Below the pieces are notes generated by a model. That model saw nothing but the letters and a program-made list of their open reading frames with translations. It was not told the DNA's origin and did no database searches. A DNA stretch of 64,000 bases from Trachythela sp. YZ-2020 (lineage: Eukaryota; Cnidaria; Anthozoa; Malacalcyonacea; Clavulariidae): assembly GCA_016169945.1 (NCBI GenBank), contig JADLSH010000133.1:186001-250000 (forward strand), written 5' to 3'. Below, piece after piece: positions 1 through 12,900 of this stretch. The position numbers and the translations under genes are program-made. Within the stretch, counting starts at the first letter, position 1, and every line of letters begins with the position of its first letter.

Positions 1-566
1 TAAATTGTTGGGCGTTATGTTATCATCTGATCTTAAATGGGAAACGCATATAAATTATATTTGTTCTAAAGCAAGCAGCCGTTTGTACGCTCTAAGGACG
101 CTTAAACGGAGTGGTGTTCCTGCTACAGATCTCTGTTCTGTTTTTTGTTACTTTGTCAGGCCTATTCTCGAATACGCGTGTCCTGTGTGGCATTTTTCGC
201 TGACGGTACTGCAGAAAGACAACGTTGAACATATACAAAGGCGTGCTGTCCGAATCATCTATCCTCATCTCTCGTATGCAAGGTTTATGTGAACTTAACT
301 TATCAACCCTTTTTGAAAGGAGAGAATCTATATGCCGGACTTTCTATGAACGTTCTTTGTCTCCGGACTGTAATTTAAATGACTTGATTCCTCGGCCTGT
401 TCCTCACCGCTATCACTTCCGGGACGCACGAAAAATTCCATTGATTAAGTGTAGGACTAATAGATTCCAGAACAGTTTTTTACCATCGTGTGTTAGGTTA
501 TGGGATAATTGTATTTGGTTCATCCAATTTCTATCATATAGACATGTTAGTAAATACCTTAACTAG
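1..566 (+). pseudogene. LINE reverse transcriptase, C-terminal fragment (broken)
   Basis: Two overlapping frames (5-292, then 225-566) give the region after the RT catalytic core of a jockey/CR1-like non-LTR retrotransposon. It begins at LGVMLSSDLKWETHI, passes through the RPILEYACPVWH and HIQRRAVRII blocks, and ends in the NSFLPSCVRLWDN block. A frameshift near 280 breaks the frame. The element continues beyond the left edge, so I cannot tell whether its catalytic part survives. It lies upstream of the secreted-protein gene and on the same strand. The roughly 200 AT-rich bases after 566 may be its 3' UTR. Confidence 0.8.
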
Positions 567-872
567 ATATTTTAACTATTTTAACTATTTTTAATCAATT
601 GTAACTTGAGTTTTTCAATTTTCAGATACGTCTGTAGATTGCCATTCAAGTGTTTTAATAATAAATTCAAATTAAAAATTATGTATATAGTACATGGTTC
701 TTTGAAATTATTATGTACCACCTACGCTTTCACAGCTTAGACTGTAGGCGAATGACAAATTGTTTACAGCATTCTGCATATTGTTTGAAATAGCTTGCAC
801 TTATATCACGGGAGGCGCTTATTCTCAAACATATTCTTATTACATCTCACAGGACGAGCAAAGCACAACGAA

Positions 873-933
873 ATGTTGAAGTTCCTAATCAACATCGCAA
901 TTTTGGCTGGGCTCGCCATCCAGGAGAGTAGTG
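873..933 (+). CDS. Exon 1: start codon and signal peptide
   Basis: The ATG at 873 opens a hydrophobic leader, [20 protein letters not shown], followed at 934 by the donor GTAAGC in phase 1. It is the natural start because it encodes a typical secretion signal and its phase fits the next exon at 7620, where the split codon becomes Ala. Cleavage probably falls near the QESS-A junction. No clear TATA element was recognised upstream. Confidence 0.82.
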
Positions 934-3900
934 GTAAGCATATATTGCCGATTATCTTCTATAACTTTTCTAAGAAACTGTTTGTGACTAATATTGTCCT
1001 TTGTACAATTTTTAACGTTCTCATAAACTTTTCGATTATAAGCATGGAAATACCATTGTCAGTGCTTTTATTTAAAAATAGCAAGATTTGATTAGACTTT
1101 TTACTTTATATTATTTAGAATACGCAAATAAATAAACCAATTAGCCGCTATACTGTATAGATAATTATGCAATATATAGCTATCTGCAAGTGAGTGAATT
1201 TATTATCAGGCGAGTGAAGTAATTTAAAAAATCTCAATTAACCAAAACAAGAAGTTGGGATACAGTAGCAGCGAAGGACAGTGAGCTTAAAAATGTACAA
1301 ATCATGATATATTTTAATATAGATCGACCTGATATAGAGTTATCTAGTAAAGGCGCCGGTTTAGGTTATGAATGGTCGGTCCAGCCATCTTGGTACGAGT
1401 TAAGCTTTGTTTGGCTTAATTTGGGTCAATTTATATAGTTTAGTTTGTTTAGTGTAGTAACTTAGTATACTTTGAGTTAGATTCGTTTCAGAGTAATTTA
1501 GTGTTATTAGTTTAGTTTAACTAAACGTTTAATTCAGTTTAGTTTAGTTTAGTTCAGTTTAGTTTGTATTAGATTCGCAAAGATTCATTTAGTTTAGTTT
1601 ACATTTAGTTTAGTTTAGCATAGATTATAGTTTAGTTTAGTTATATAATTATTATATAATGTCGGCAGGAGCCGGGCAAAAAGGACCAAATAAAAAACGC
1701 CACAACGGGCAAGTTATTATAAAACACTATGCCTTGGTCACTATAATATGGCGTCTCCCGAATGCTGATTCATTAGCCATGCCCCTGAATGCAGGATTTT
1801 TGGAGTATTGCGAAACACCAATTCCACACAAATTCCGTGGTTCTTAGCACTAATTTCCGGACCTTCGCTCGAGACGTCGAAATACTTTTTTATATTTTTC
1901 AGGTGTTATAGAACCTTAATTCTACAAAGTTGTGAATATTGTATATCGCTATACCTGCACTGGAATCCAACACTCAGATAATTACTTGGAAATTAGACGG
2001 CCTATAAATAGTACACTGGCAAGCAGATTAACATGCATGCATATGAACACTGACTTTCACGTGATAATACTGCATGATGCATGCTTGCATGCATGCATGC
2101 ATGGGCTTGTAATATTTCTTGGAAAACACTATCTTGTATAAAACTATAGTTATCAAACCAGCTCCAACCCTGAAATTATGCATCTAATTATATCCATTTT
2201 TCTGGCAGCGCGGATCTATATACAGCCCACTATATTTTTAAATACTGCAAAAATCCGACGTTAAATAATAATGCTCTCCTGCAGGGTAAGTTTAGTTTCT
2301 TAGTTTTAGTTTAGTTGGCTCTATAGGTTAGGTTGTAAACTTATGGTTCGCTGTCATATTCCCATCTATTTTAGAATTTATGGTAAAATATTGAATATTC
2401 TAAAACGTACTGGCTTGCACTTTTATCGCATAAAATAAATATATCTACACTACATAGTATACTTGTAACATTATATACCGTTTGTAAGCAATGAAATTGC
2501 AAGCACAAAACAGGAATACGTAATTCCGATATTGGTATTTACTTTAGTCGACTGTAACACACGTTTGGAATCGCCGGTTATAAAAATAGAAGGTTTAGGT
2601 GGATGGACCTAAACCTTCTACCTTAATTTCACCGTCCATCCACCTAAACATTCTACCTTAATGTCAATCGAGTGAGATGCAGAAAAACATCTTGTAGTTT
2701 ACCTTATCACAACCCGCAGTACCCGCATCTATATATATACATGAACTTGCGGTTAACGCTTGGCAACTGGACTCTGTAGCTCAGTGGTCAGAGCGCTGCC
2801 CCGGAATCGCAGGGTCGCAGATTCAATTCCTGTCGGAGGACTTAGAGTTGCATTTTTCGTAAAGGAAACTGCTTTATTTAAATCTTTAATTAACTTCTCG
2901 CTGTATCAATATAAAATGGGGATTAAGAAACAGAAAATCTGCCCAATATTCTAGACACATTAGCATTGACGTTTTGCCAAACCGCTAATAGCGTTGTCTC
3001 GACGTGACGTCACGAATTCCGACCCCCCGCCAAGACTCAGACAAACATTGGCAACTCTTAATATAAATTGTATTATGATTGAGAGCTTGCTGTGAGTTAT
3101 TTTGATAATTTGATAGTTTGTTTAAAGTTTATTTGTGCGGAATCATACACACGTTGTACTTTTTGCTTTAGTCGAAGTGCCAGTGTCGATATTTTTGCTT
3201 TGGTAGTTGTAATATAGGCTATTTCATCGCTTTAGTATGGACTATTCTGTCGCTGCTATAAATAGGTCTACTATCCTATATAGTCTATATTAATATATTG
3301 TTGCTTTCGTGTTTATACTAAGTTTGGACGCTTAAAAACCATTTTTTGTCGATTTAGTGCCCATTATTTTGCTCTTTTGGTGTTTTATATTCGCTTTTAT
3401 AGTGCCCATTATTTTTAAAATTTACTATTTTGTCGCTGTATTAGTATCCACTATTTATAGTCTATTTTGTTTACCTTTTAGTTTTAATACTATAAAAGAA
3501 GCTAGGTCTAGGATTGTCTACTATTCTATCGACTATATTCTATATTTAGAAATATTAATTGTCACTTATACGTAAAATAATTTCGAATATAAACTCTTTT
3601 CACTGAGGAATCTTCCGTTGATAAGTAAAACTATTTTGATTTGACAATAAAAAAATATGTTGAAAAAATATTTCACAAGCCGGTTAACTCGTTGATTTAA
3701 TAGTCTATTTTTAAATACAGTTCTGTAAAAGAGAGAACCGCCCTTTGGCACTGTGTCTGGTTTAAAAATGAATTCTACAACTAGTGCTTCTCCGATAAAT
3801 TTAACAACTCTCACTGAAAACGACGGCGTTCCCGGCTCATATTTTGAGCATGATCCATCAGATTATACTGTCGATCAACTCAAGCGGTGGTTAAAATGTC

Positions 3901-6900
3901 GAGGCTTGAAGCAAAGTGGTAAACGCCGAAGGCCCTTTACCACTTTGGCCCTTTATCCGTGGGCCTTTTCTCGCCTGGCCAATGAACTGCACAAATATAT
4001 GTGTTCCTATTTATCATTGATACATCAAAGTTTTTCCGTGAACATGCTGAAACCCAGCGACGAGACTTTTCAATTCCTTGCGACGGTTTTGGAAAAGGTA
4101 TAAATACCTTTTGCCCAGAAGCTCTCATTTCCTGAAGCGATTTCGGCAATTTTTCTGGATATCTCGAATCACTTGCACACGTTCCCCAGCAACAGTGCTT
4201 AGTACTAACCATGTTCTAACTTTGGTGTAAATTTGAATGAGTTTTAGTGCAGATAAAATAAAAAATATGCCAATGATAGTTCGCTGCTAGTATAATTCTA
4301 TATTAAATAGTAGTTTGTTTGTCTGAGTCTCGTGGGGGGTCTTAGCTGAGGGAATCTATTTTTAGCTACGTGAGACAACGCTATTGCGCTTCCAAATTCA
4401 GGTCTTTGATTTTGTGTGTGAAGTTAAACCTATTTCAACATTAATTTTGAATTCTCAAATATAGGTCAGAAATTTAAGAAAATATGTATTAAACAAATTT
4501 CCATTTGTTCAACATACATACACGTCGCGATTAAGACAAATATTCTATAAACCTACTCTTTAAACATTGGCTTGAAGTTTGCATTTTCTATTAGAGGTGA
4601 GGGGTCTATATCAATTTTACGCCTACACTGTAGATTGAAGTAAAATTCTTGCCGTTCAAACATGAACTGTACTAGTGAATACAAAACGGCAAACATCAAG
4701 TTGGGCTATTGTTAGCAAAAGACGTCAAACATTTTATTTCTACTAAGCCCAGCTCAAACGAGGATGAGAGTTGATGAGATCATGAGAGTCAAAGAGAGTG
4801 GCAACTGTCGCTCGCATTTGACCGCCAACTCTCATCGAGTCTAACGCAGGAGAATTTGCGTAAAAATGTCAATCTTAAGCTCTCTATTATAATTCCAAAA
4901 CAAACGACATTCAGTTATCCACAAGGTGTAAAATCTGTTAAATTGAAAATGTTAACAAACTCGTCTGTTACCAGGGACGCCCCTGAACGCTTCACTGACG
5001 GTATGTGCAATTTTGGAATATTTTCATGTTTTTTAAATATGTGTTTTCACAACGCAAAGAAAAACGAAATAATTAAGAAAAAATTATTTACTACCTTAGC
5101 AAAATATATTCACATTAGGAGGTTTGGAAAAAATGACATCAACTTCATTTCGAAATATTATATGCCATTTATTTTCACGTTTACTCTGGCGATAATATGA
5201 GAGAGTAAAGGCTGGAAATTGATACGTATATTCAAATGAATAATTATGGCAACCCTCTAAGACATGATAGCTGGTCGATCTTGCTATACTTAATCCCTCC
5301 AATTCTCTCCTTCCATGTCAATTCGCAGCTCTGAATTTTCAAAATTAAAATAGCATTCGGATGGTTGAAAATTCACAAGTTAATTACATACATTATGTCA
5401 ATCTATACCGCATGCAAAAGTATAATATTATCTGATTGTTTACATAATTTGAAAAAATCTGACAATATCGGTGCGCATACATTACTCTGAAGGATTGAAC
5501 TACAGGTTATACAATGTCCTGATTTTATTCCAAAAAATTATTTAGATGCATGTTTTTCGAAACTTGTTCTATGTTTGGACTCTCCCTATATTAAAGGCGC
5601 TTATATTCAACTCAACCCTTGACTATTATTACCAACTCGTAGGGTTGGTAAACATTATGCTAGGAGCATGCAATATTTATAGGAGAGTAGCTGAAAGTCG
5701 TAAAAAGTGCAACCGATGGACCGTTAACATTAAGCGCCGGTAACTTTCCGCGGTTCATATACAGTGCAGGACCAATTATTACTCTCATAAGCTGAAACAG
5801 TTCAGCTGAGTTAACAAATCAGATCTAGAAATGCCCAAGCGTACAGTGACGTCTTTGTAGAGAAACGTCATGGCAAAAGCGCTTGGCCAGGATACCTAAA
5901 ACGAAAGAGCTAGGCACAAACAAGGATTTTTGACATGGCTAAAAATTTCGTTTGCCCTCTTTCACATGATAGAACTATCGGGTGACTTTCTATATTACTA
6001 TCCGAAATTACATCACAAGGATTAGGGTTAAGATTAAGGGTTAGGATTATCGTTACGATTAGGGTTGAGGTTAGGATTAGGGTTACGATTATGGTTAGAA
6101 TTAGAGTTGAGGTTAGGATTATTGTTAGCATTAGGGTTAGGATTAGATTTATGATTATAATTAAGTTGCATTAAAATGCAGGTTGTTAATATGGAAATTG
6201 AGCCGAACTTAGTCTATCAGATGAACGAAATCATCAGGTTCCTTGTATATATTGAGCTTAAGTCTTTGGTGGTTCACACCGTACATATGCCTGTCAACAC
6301 GGAGAGTGGATTCGACGTGGAGTTTTCTGATCATAATTTCGCCTCATGTTCATAATTTCGCACATGAGAAGAGTGCTTCCAGTTTGACTTTTACAAAACA
6401 CCACACAGGTATTCTCTGAGTACTACCGTTTTCTCTTGTTGTCACACCGGACAAGAATTAGTGAACGAATAGTATAGAGCTGATAGCAGGGCCTTTTTTA
6501 ACTTCGGGGCTAATGCACAGAGGCCCCATGCCCAGCCCTATGTTGCCCCCAGCAGTGAACTTTTGCCCCCCAGTGCCCCAGTTCAACTGTTTGCCCCTAG
6601 TGAAGTCTTGTGTCACTTAAGGTATTTTAAATTAAATTATTATATTATCACAAAGCAGATCACAGATCGTTTACATATTTTATAGATAAAAACTATATGT
6701 ATAATGTTCCCCCGTAGGAAAATTTTTTGTCGACGACAAATCAAATATGTTGTGGTGAAAATAAACGTTGACAGCCATCACACTATTAGTCCCTTTTTTA
6801 ATTTAACCCCACGGCTGATAGAGGGCCTTTTAACTAATGCACTGGGGGCAATGCCCCCCAGCCCCCATGTTTGCCCCACCCCCAGTGCCCCCCCCAGTGC

Positions 6901-9900
6901 CCCCCCAGTCAACTGTTTGCCCTGTGAGGTCTCCCTTTGTGTTTTTAATTTTTTTATATTTTGATTAAAATTAACACTTATCACATAGGAAACATTTTCG
7001 GTATTTTATATAGAAAAAATAGGAATATGTTGTATAGTCGGAAAATTTTTACCCCCAACGATCACAATATCAAAATGTTATTGACAAACGTTCACACCCA
7101 CTCACTGTCCCCTTTTTAGGTCCCTTTCGATTATATTGCCCCACTAAAAAAGCCTGGCTAAAAGAAATACTGTACCTAGTCTAAATGAAATAAAGCAAGA
7201 TAGAATTAGCACTAAAACAAAAATAGATATATTATAGAAACAGAGAGCCAATATAGGGATGTATTTCGAAATTACTTTGATAATGATATAATATACAGAA
7301 ACCGAAGATTTGTTCGATGTTGTAATGCCTTGTACCAGTATAATTGCAATGCTATGTAATACAGCACAAAGCCTAGATCTTGCTTCAAAAGTATTACTGT
7401 CAACTACAACCTTGGTCAAAAATAGTTGGCACAAATTCATAGGCCTAATTAATTACTAATTAAATACGGATAGCCAAATTAAATGATTTTGCTCAATGCT
7501 GTGGCAAGGTTTTGACCAGTATTGTATATTCAGAATTAACTTATTGGTTTATGAAGAAATATTTACCTTGTTATTCCGTAAAACATGAAACGCTAATTCT
7601 ATTCTAAAACGATTTATAGCTAATGGTTCATGTAAAAATGCAAATTGGTGGTCAAGTTTTGACAGAACTGGTTGGTCAAAATGTCCTGCTACACAACCTT
7701 ACATAAATGGTTTGTACAGAAACAAAGCCTCAAGACCAAGTCATGACTGGATATATCTTCTGGAAGAAGCCAGTTGTTGCAATGCTGGGAGTCCCAATGC
7801 TGAATGTGTGCAAGCCAATTGGGTTCACAGCTTCGATAGGTAATATTATGGGTTAGTTTTGATCTCATCTTAACATCTTGCAAGACTGGATAAAAGAAAA
7901 AAGGATTAAAGATAGGAGTTATCTTCCGTGCTTAATACTATGCTTCAGTTATCTGCACATTGTCTATTATGTACGATCTAATCTACTTTTTAAGGAATAG
8001 AAAGAATTTTGCGAGTTTCCATCGAGTTGTGAGAAACACAAGGTTGAAATTGAGAGAAACAAAGAAGTGATCAGTGGGAACCAGTGAACTCTGTGGGAAC
8101 ACGAGTCGGAAGCAGTGGCCGGAAGTCAGTGTTTCCACGCACTTTCGAGCAATTTCGATTCCATCTCTATTTTAATAGATTTTATTTATAATAATTGGTT
8201 TAATATATTTATCTTATAGAAATCGTAATTGGAACTTATGTCCATCAGGGTACTATCTGTCTGGACTTTATCGTTCAGGAGGTCATAACCTGCACAACAT
8301 TGAGCATGCGTGGTGTTGCAAGCCTCGTGGAGCCCCGAATTCCTACAAGTCATGTTACAATGAGAATGTTTGGTCGAAATTTGACTGGAATCGAAAAGGA
8401 ATGGTATCATGCACCAGAGCTGGTTATTACATCACTGGCCTTTATAGATCGACCTGTAACTATATGTATTGTATTGAAGAATTTAAATGCTGCCAATTGC
8501 AGGCTGGGGAAGGTATGTAAAAACGTATTTGTATTTGTAAAGCTGATGCTACATGTGACAAATTTAAGCTGGAGCTTTTACACAAATAGTTAGTGGAGGG
8601 GAGGTGGACCATCAACGAAAAGGGACCTAACAAGAACATGGCAAATTGAAGGTATGCGAACCAGGAGAGGGGGTTTGGGGGTTGGAAATCTATTTTACAT
8701 TATACCTGTTTTCCATGAATGCCGTGCCTATCGAATATTATCTTTCAACATTTGTCGAAATTCATTCAGAGATTCCGCTTGTCTTATATTTCTGGGTAAG
8801 CTGTTCCATAAAGCCGCACGACTATAGCTAAAGCTATTTTTAAGATAATTGGTGCGGGATAAAGGAACAGCAAGTTTGTTCACAGAGTCTCGGAGCAAGT
8901 AAGAAGTTACATCGCTGCGATATGTAAATTTAGAACATAGATATTCGGGAACGAGGTTATTTAAAGAATTAAAAACCACCAACGCTTTTTGAAATTGACA
9001 TTGTATGTGTAAATTATTCCACCCTAGCTTTTCCAATAAGCTATTGGCATCGGCGTCAAAATTAGAAAAGGTCAACACTCGTGTTGCACGGTTTTGAAGT
9101 GTCTGAAGTATATTTGATAAAGTTTTCAGTACCACAATTTCTCCACACGATATTACAGTAGTCAAAATGTGGCCGCATAAGAGCTTGATAAATAATGTGC
9201 AATGTTTTCAATGAAACAAATGACCTTAATCGCTTGAAGGCACCGATACCTGAAGCAATTCGTTTTGTCAATTTATCGATATGACTACTCCAAGTAGGAT
9301 TTTCGTCAATGAAGACACCAAGTGACTTTGTTGTGAATACTCGATCTTATGGTATTCCATTTATTTCAAAAGTAGGATTTTCAGGAAAAGTATTTAAACG
9401 TTGCCTCGACCCAATTCACATGTATTCAGTTTTAGTCATATTTAGAGTAAGTTTATTAGATATTAACCATTTCTTAACGTTTTCCAAATTGGCAATGGTA
9501 CTCATATCATTACCAGCGTATGTAAGATGAGTATCATCTGCATACATTCCGGGATGCGAATTAGACAAGCAATTTGGTAAATCATCAATAAATACCAGAA
9601 ACCGGAGCGGACCTAAAATCGTTCCTTGGGGAATTCCGCACTTAAGAGTACATTTCATAGAAAGTGAACCATTAACAAAACATTTCTGCGTGCTGTCTTC
9701 CAAATATGACTTGAACCATTTGAAGACAACTCCGTGAATTCCATAATTTTTGAGCTTAGACAAAAAAATCTCATGGTTGATAGTATCGAAAGCCTTTTTC
9801 AAATCTAGCAATATACCCAATGTTAATGAGATGTTAAAAATATTGGTAATGAAATTGAAAACTTTTATCGGCATTAATGAGATAATCAGTGTAACTCGTA

Positions 9901-12900
9901 TCGCTACTTGCTCACTGGAATCTCACCAGCAAGTTTAGGTCCTATTATAGAAAAATGCTCATTAAATGCATTAGATAAATCTGTTGGATTGGTTATAGAA
10001 TTACCATTCAAATTTAATTCTTTAATAGATGTTTCATGTGATTTACGAGACGTATATGGTCATTGATAATCTGCCATGTCTTTCGAAAATTGCCATTGTG
10101 TTGCATAAAAGCATTCTTATAATAAGACACTTTAGCAAGTTTAATTTCCTTATTAACATTTTTCGCAATCTTTTAAAATTGTCCCAATTGCGGGGGACAG
10201 TAGCGCGTATTGCTTGAAGAAGGCTGTCGTGATCAAAGTAAGACATAAAAAGCAAGATTTTACTGCGCGGCAATGACTCTTTTCATTTGCAGGTATATTT
10301 TAAAAACAGATTCGTAAAACCGTCTTTTATCATCATATAATAATAGTTTCTGCTGTTGAATTGTAGAAAAAGCGACATGCAGTGCCACAGGTGACCCGCA
10401 TTACCGAACCTTTGATGGTAGGACCATCCACTTCCAAGGACAATGTAAATATGTGTTGGCAAAAGATGTAGACAAGCAGTTCACAGTGCTTGGCAAAAAC
10501 GTTTTGTGTGGAAACATGGTTACATGCACAAGTGAAGTTACAGTGAAAGTGAAAGATATTGACATTGTTATCAAGCGTGGAGGAGTAGTCACCGTCTTTG
10601 GAATTGTCAAGGGTTTACCATACAGCAATCGAGGTAAGTTAATCCCTTACCTTCCAACGATTATGGTTAATATTTTACTTTGGCTATTGCCAGTGTGGCT
10701 TTATTTGTCAAAAGAAATAAAGTCCTTGGTAGTTAAAATTAATTTGTAAATACCTCAACGGCATTAATTAGTATTCGCGTATCATTCATTCGATCGATGC
10801 ATCATTGATGGAATTACTCTATTTTCAAAATTTTCACTGCGTGAAAAAATTTATGGAAAAAATGAACCAGGTTTAATATCAGACATGTTTTTGCTCGCTA
10901 CTCTGCTTCTGGGTATATGAATTCAAATCCCGATCGAATTGCATTCACGACACAACATTTCAACACTCCGGTCCAGTGTCTTCATCAAGGGTGATCTAAT
11001 GTCGCACAGTAGCTCCTTATCTACTCGAGGAATGAGGTCATGGGCCAACAATACTTTAGTACCTAAACAGTATACACCGTCAAAGTTTACGCCCAATGCT
11101 AAACTTACGCTAACTTGTTAAGTTATTTTATTAAGGTGTGAATATCAAGAAACTTGGTAGTCATGTTGAAGTCACAACAGATGTGGGTCTGACAGTGAAT
11201 TATGACTGCGTGTATAACGTCTACATCACTGTCGCTGGTAAATATCGTGGAAAAACACGCGGAATTTGCGGAAATTATAACGGAAACCCGAACGATCTTC
11301 TGAAGTCTGACAACAGAGTTACCGGAAATGACCAAGATTTTGCCAATTCCTGGAAAGTCGACCAATCATGCCCCAACTCCCCTCGACCCGTAAATCCTTG
11401 CAACTCGGCAGGTGCCAAAGCCCAAGAAGCTAAGAAGAAATGTGCTCTGCTGAGAGGCAGTCCGTTCTCAGCATGTCATAACCAGGTTAAAGTAGACTCA
11501 GGTTTTATTCAAGATTGTGAGTATGATGTCTGTGCTTGCAAGGATAATCCATTGTCTTGTTTATGTGAAGAATATGATGCTTACGCCATCACTTGTAAAT
11601 ATGCCGGAGTCAGTATCAAGTGGAAACATCTCGCACAATTCAGTCAATGTGGTAAGTGTATTGACAGGTGTGAATTTTCTTTGAGCATGAGCGAAAGCTC
11701 AGTAGACACGCTCCCACGAGACTGCTCGTGTATTCTACGGGACAGGAGATATATGTATTTTCTATAAGTATTGCGTATTTACAGTAGGTGCGGGTCGTAG
11801 AATACAGCCCTTTCTCAATTTTTTGCGAGTTTTCACAAACCGCAACGAAAAGTACATATTCTGTACCTAATCATAATTCGGGTGGCACAACCTGTATTTG
11901 AGAGAAAATAAAGGTGCATGAAACACCGGCAATTTTAGCTGTTACCCTATACATAATGAAATTTGATCACAATCATGGTTTAGATAATTTTTCCGTGTCC
12001 GCTAGGTGACGGTAATAGGTCGATAGTCCAGTCCGACTAAGCAAACCTGATGGAAAACTGCGTTTAAGATTTATAGCTTTATGCATTTAACTAGTTTGTT
12101 TTATTTATTTATTGCATATTTTACATTCACCTCCAGGCTCTCCTTGTGCCTCCGCTCCATGTCTGAATGGTGGTGTTTGTACTAACCAAGGAAGAAATTT
12201 CAAATGTTCTTGTTCTCAAGATTACCATGGTGACCGCTGTCAAACTGAAGGTATTGATTTATTGTATTTTCAGACAAGACCTTCATCGAAGTTTCTGTCA
12301 CAGCGAAGTGCTTCCTTAAAATCCAAATGAGCACTTGAAGTCGATACAAAGGCTCCAGCCAAACATGGGAGCATAACCGTTTTCAAAATTTTTAAACGAT
12401 ATTCTCAGGGTTTTCCCACAGTAAGCGTCATTCTTTTTATACGATACTGACACACATCTTAATCAATTACCAGGGGTAGATTCATTTTAAATGAGCTCTA
12501 ATTGATGTCGTGATGAAAGTGAATAACGGGATTGAATTCATGACACTTAACTCCTGCCATGTAATTAAACGTCCACGTTATGTGCCAAACAACTTACTAT
12601 AATATTTAAGTAATTAACACTAAACCTTGAAAAGTTACAAATTTTCCTTCCACAAATTCCATGTCGATTGTTTTCGAACTGACGTATTATTATTGATTAA
12701 TTTGGAGTTGATACCGTACATAAAATTAGTGACAAAATAGCTTGGACAAACTGAGAATGTGAGAGTAATTTATTCAAATTTTCACCATTGTTTATATCCA
12801 ATGACATTTTTCACTAATTGTAGTGATTAATAATATACTGTACACGGGCATACATACAGATATATTTAGATGAATTTGAAAAGATTGTGTAGAATCAGAC

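Larger units (their letters stand above)
2986..4388. mobile_element. Non-autonomous DNA transposon with inverted ends, THAP and SAP remnants
   Basis: The left end (AATAGCGTTGTCTC, later GACCCCCC and GACTCAGACAAAC) is repeated in inverse orientation at about 4317-4388. These are imperfect terminal inverted repeats about 70 bp long. The interior holds a plus-strand SAP-like fragment and a minus-strand THAP zinc finger meeting near 3930. I cannot read a clear target duplication, so the superfamily is open. THAP fingers are known from P and Kolobok transposases. Confidence 0.65.

Noticed and set aside
2770..2840. Functional tRNA gene
   Set aside because: The acceptor and T stems have mismatches. 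A SINE head or pseudogene fits better.
6010..6160. Chromosome end
   Set aside because: The units are degenerate and coding exons continue on both sides.
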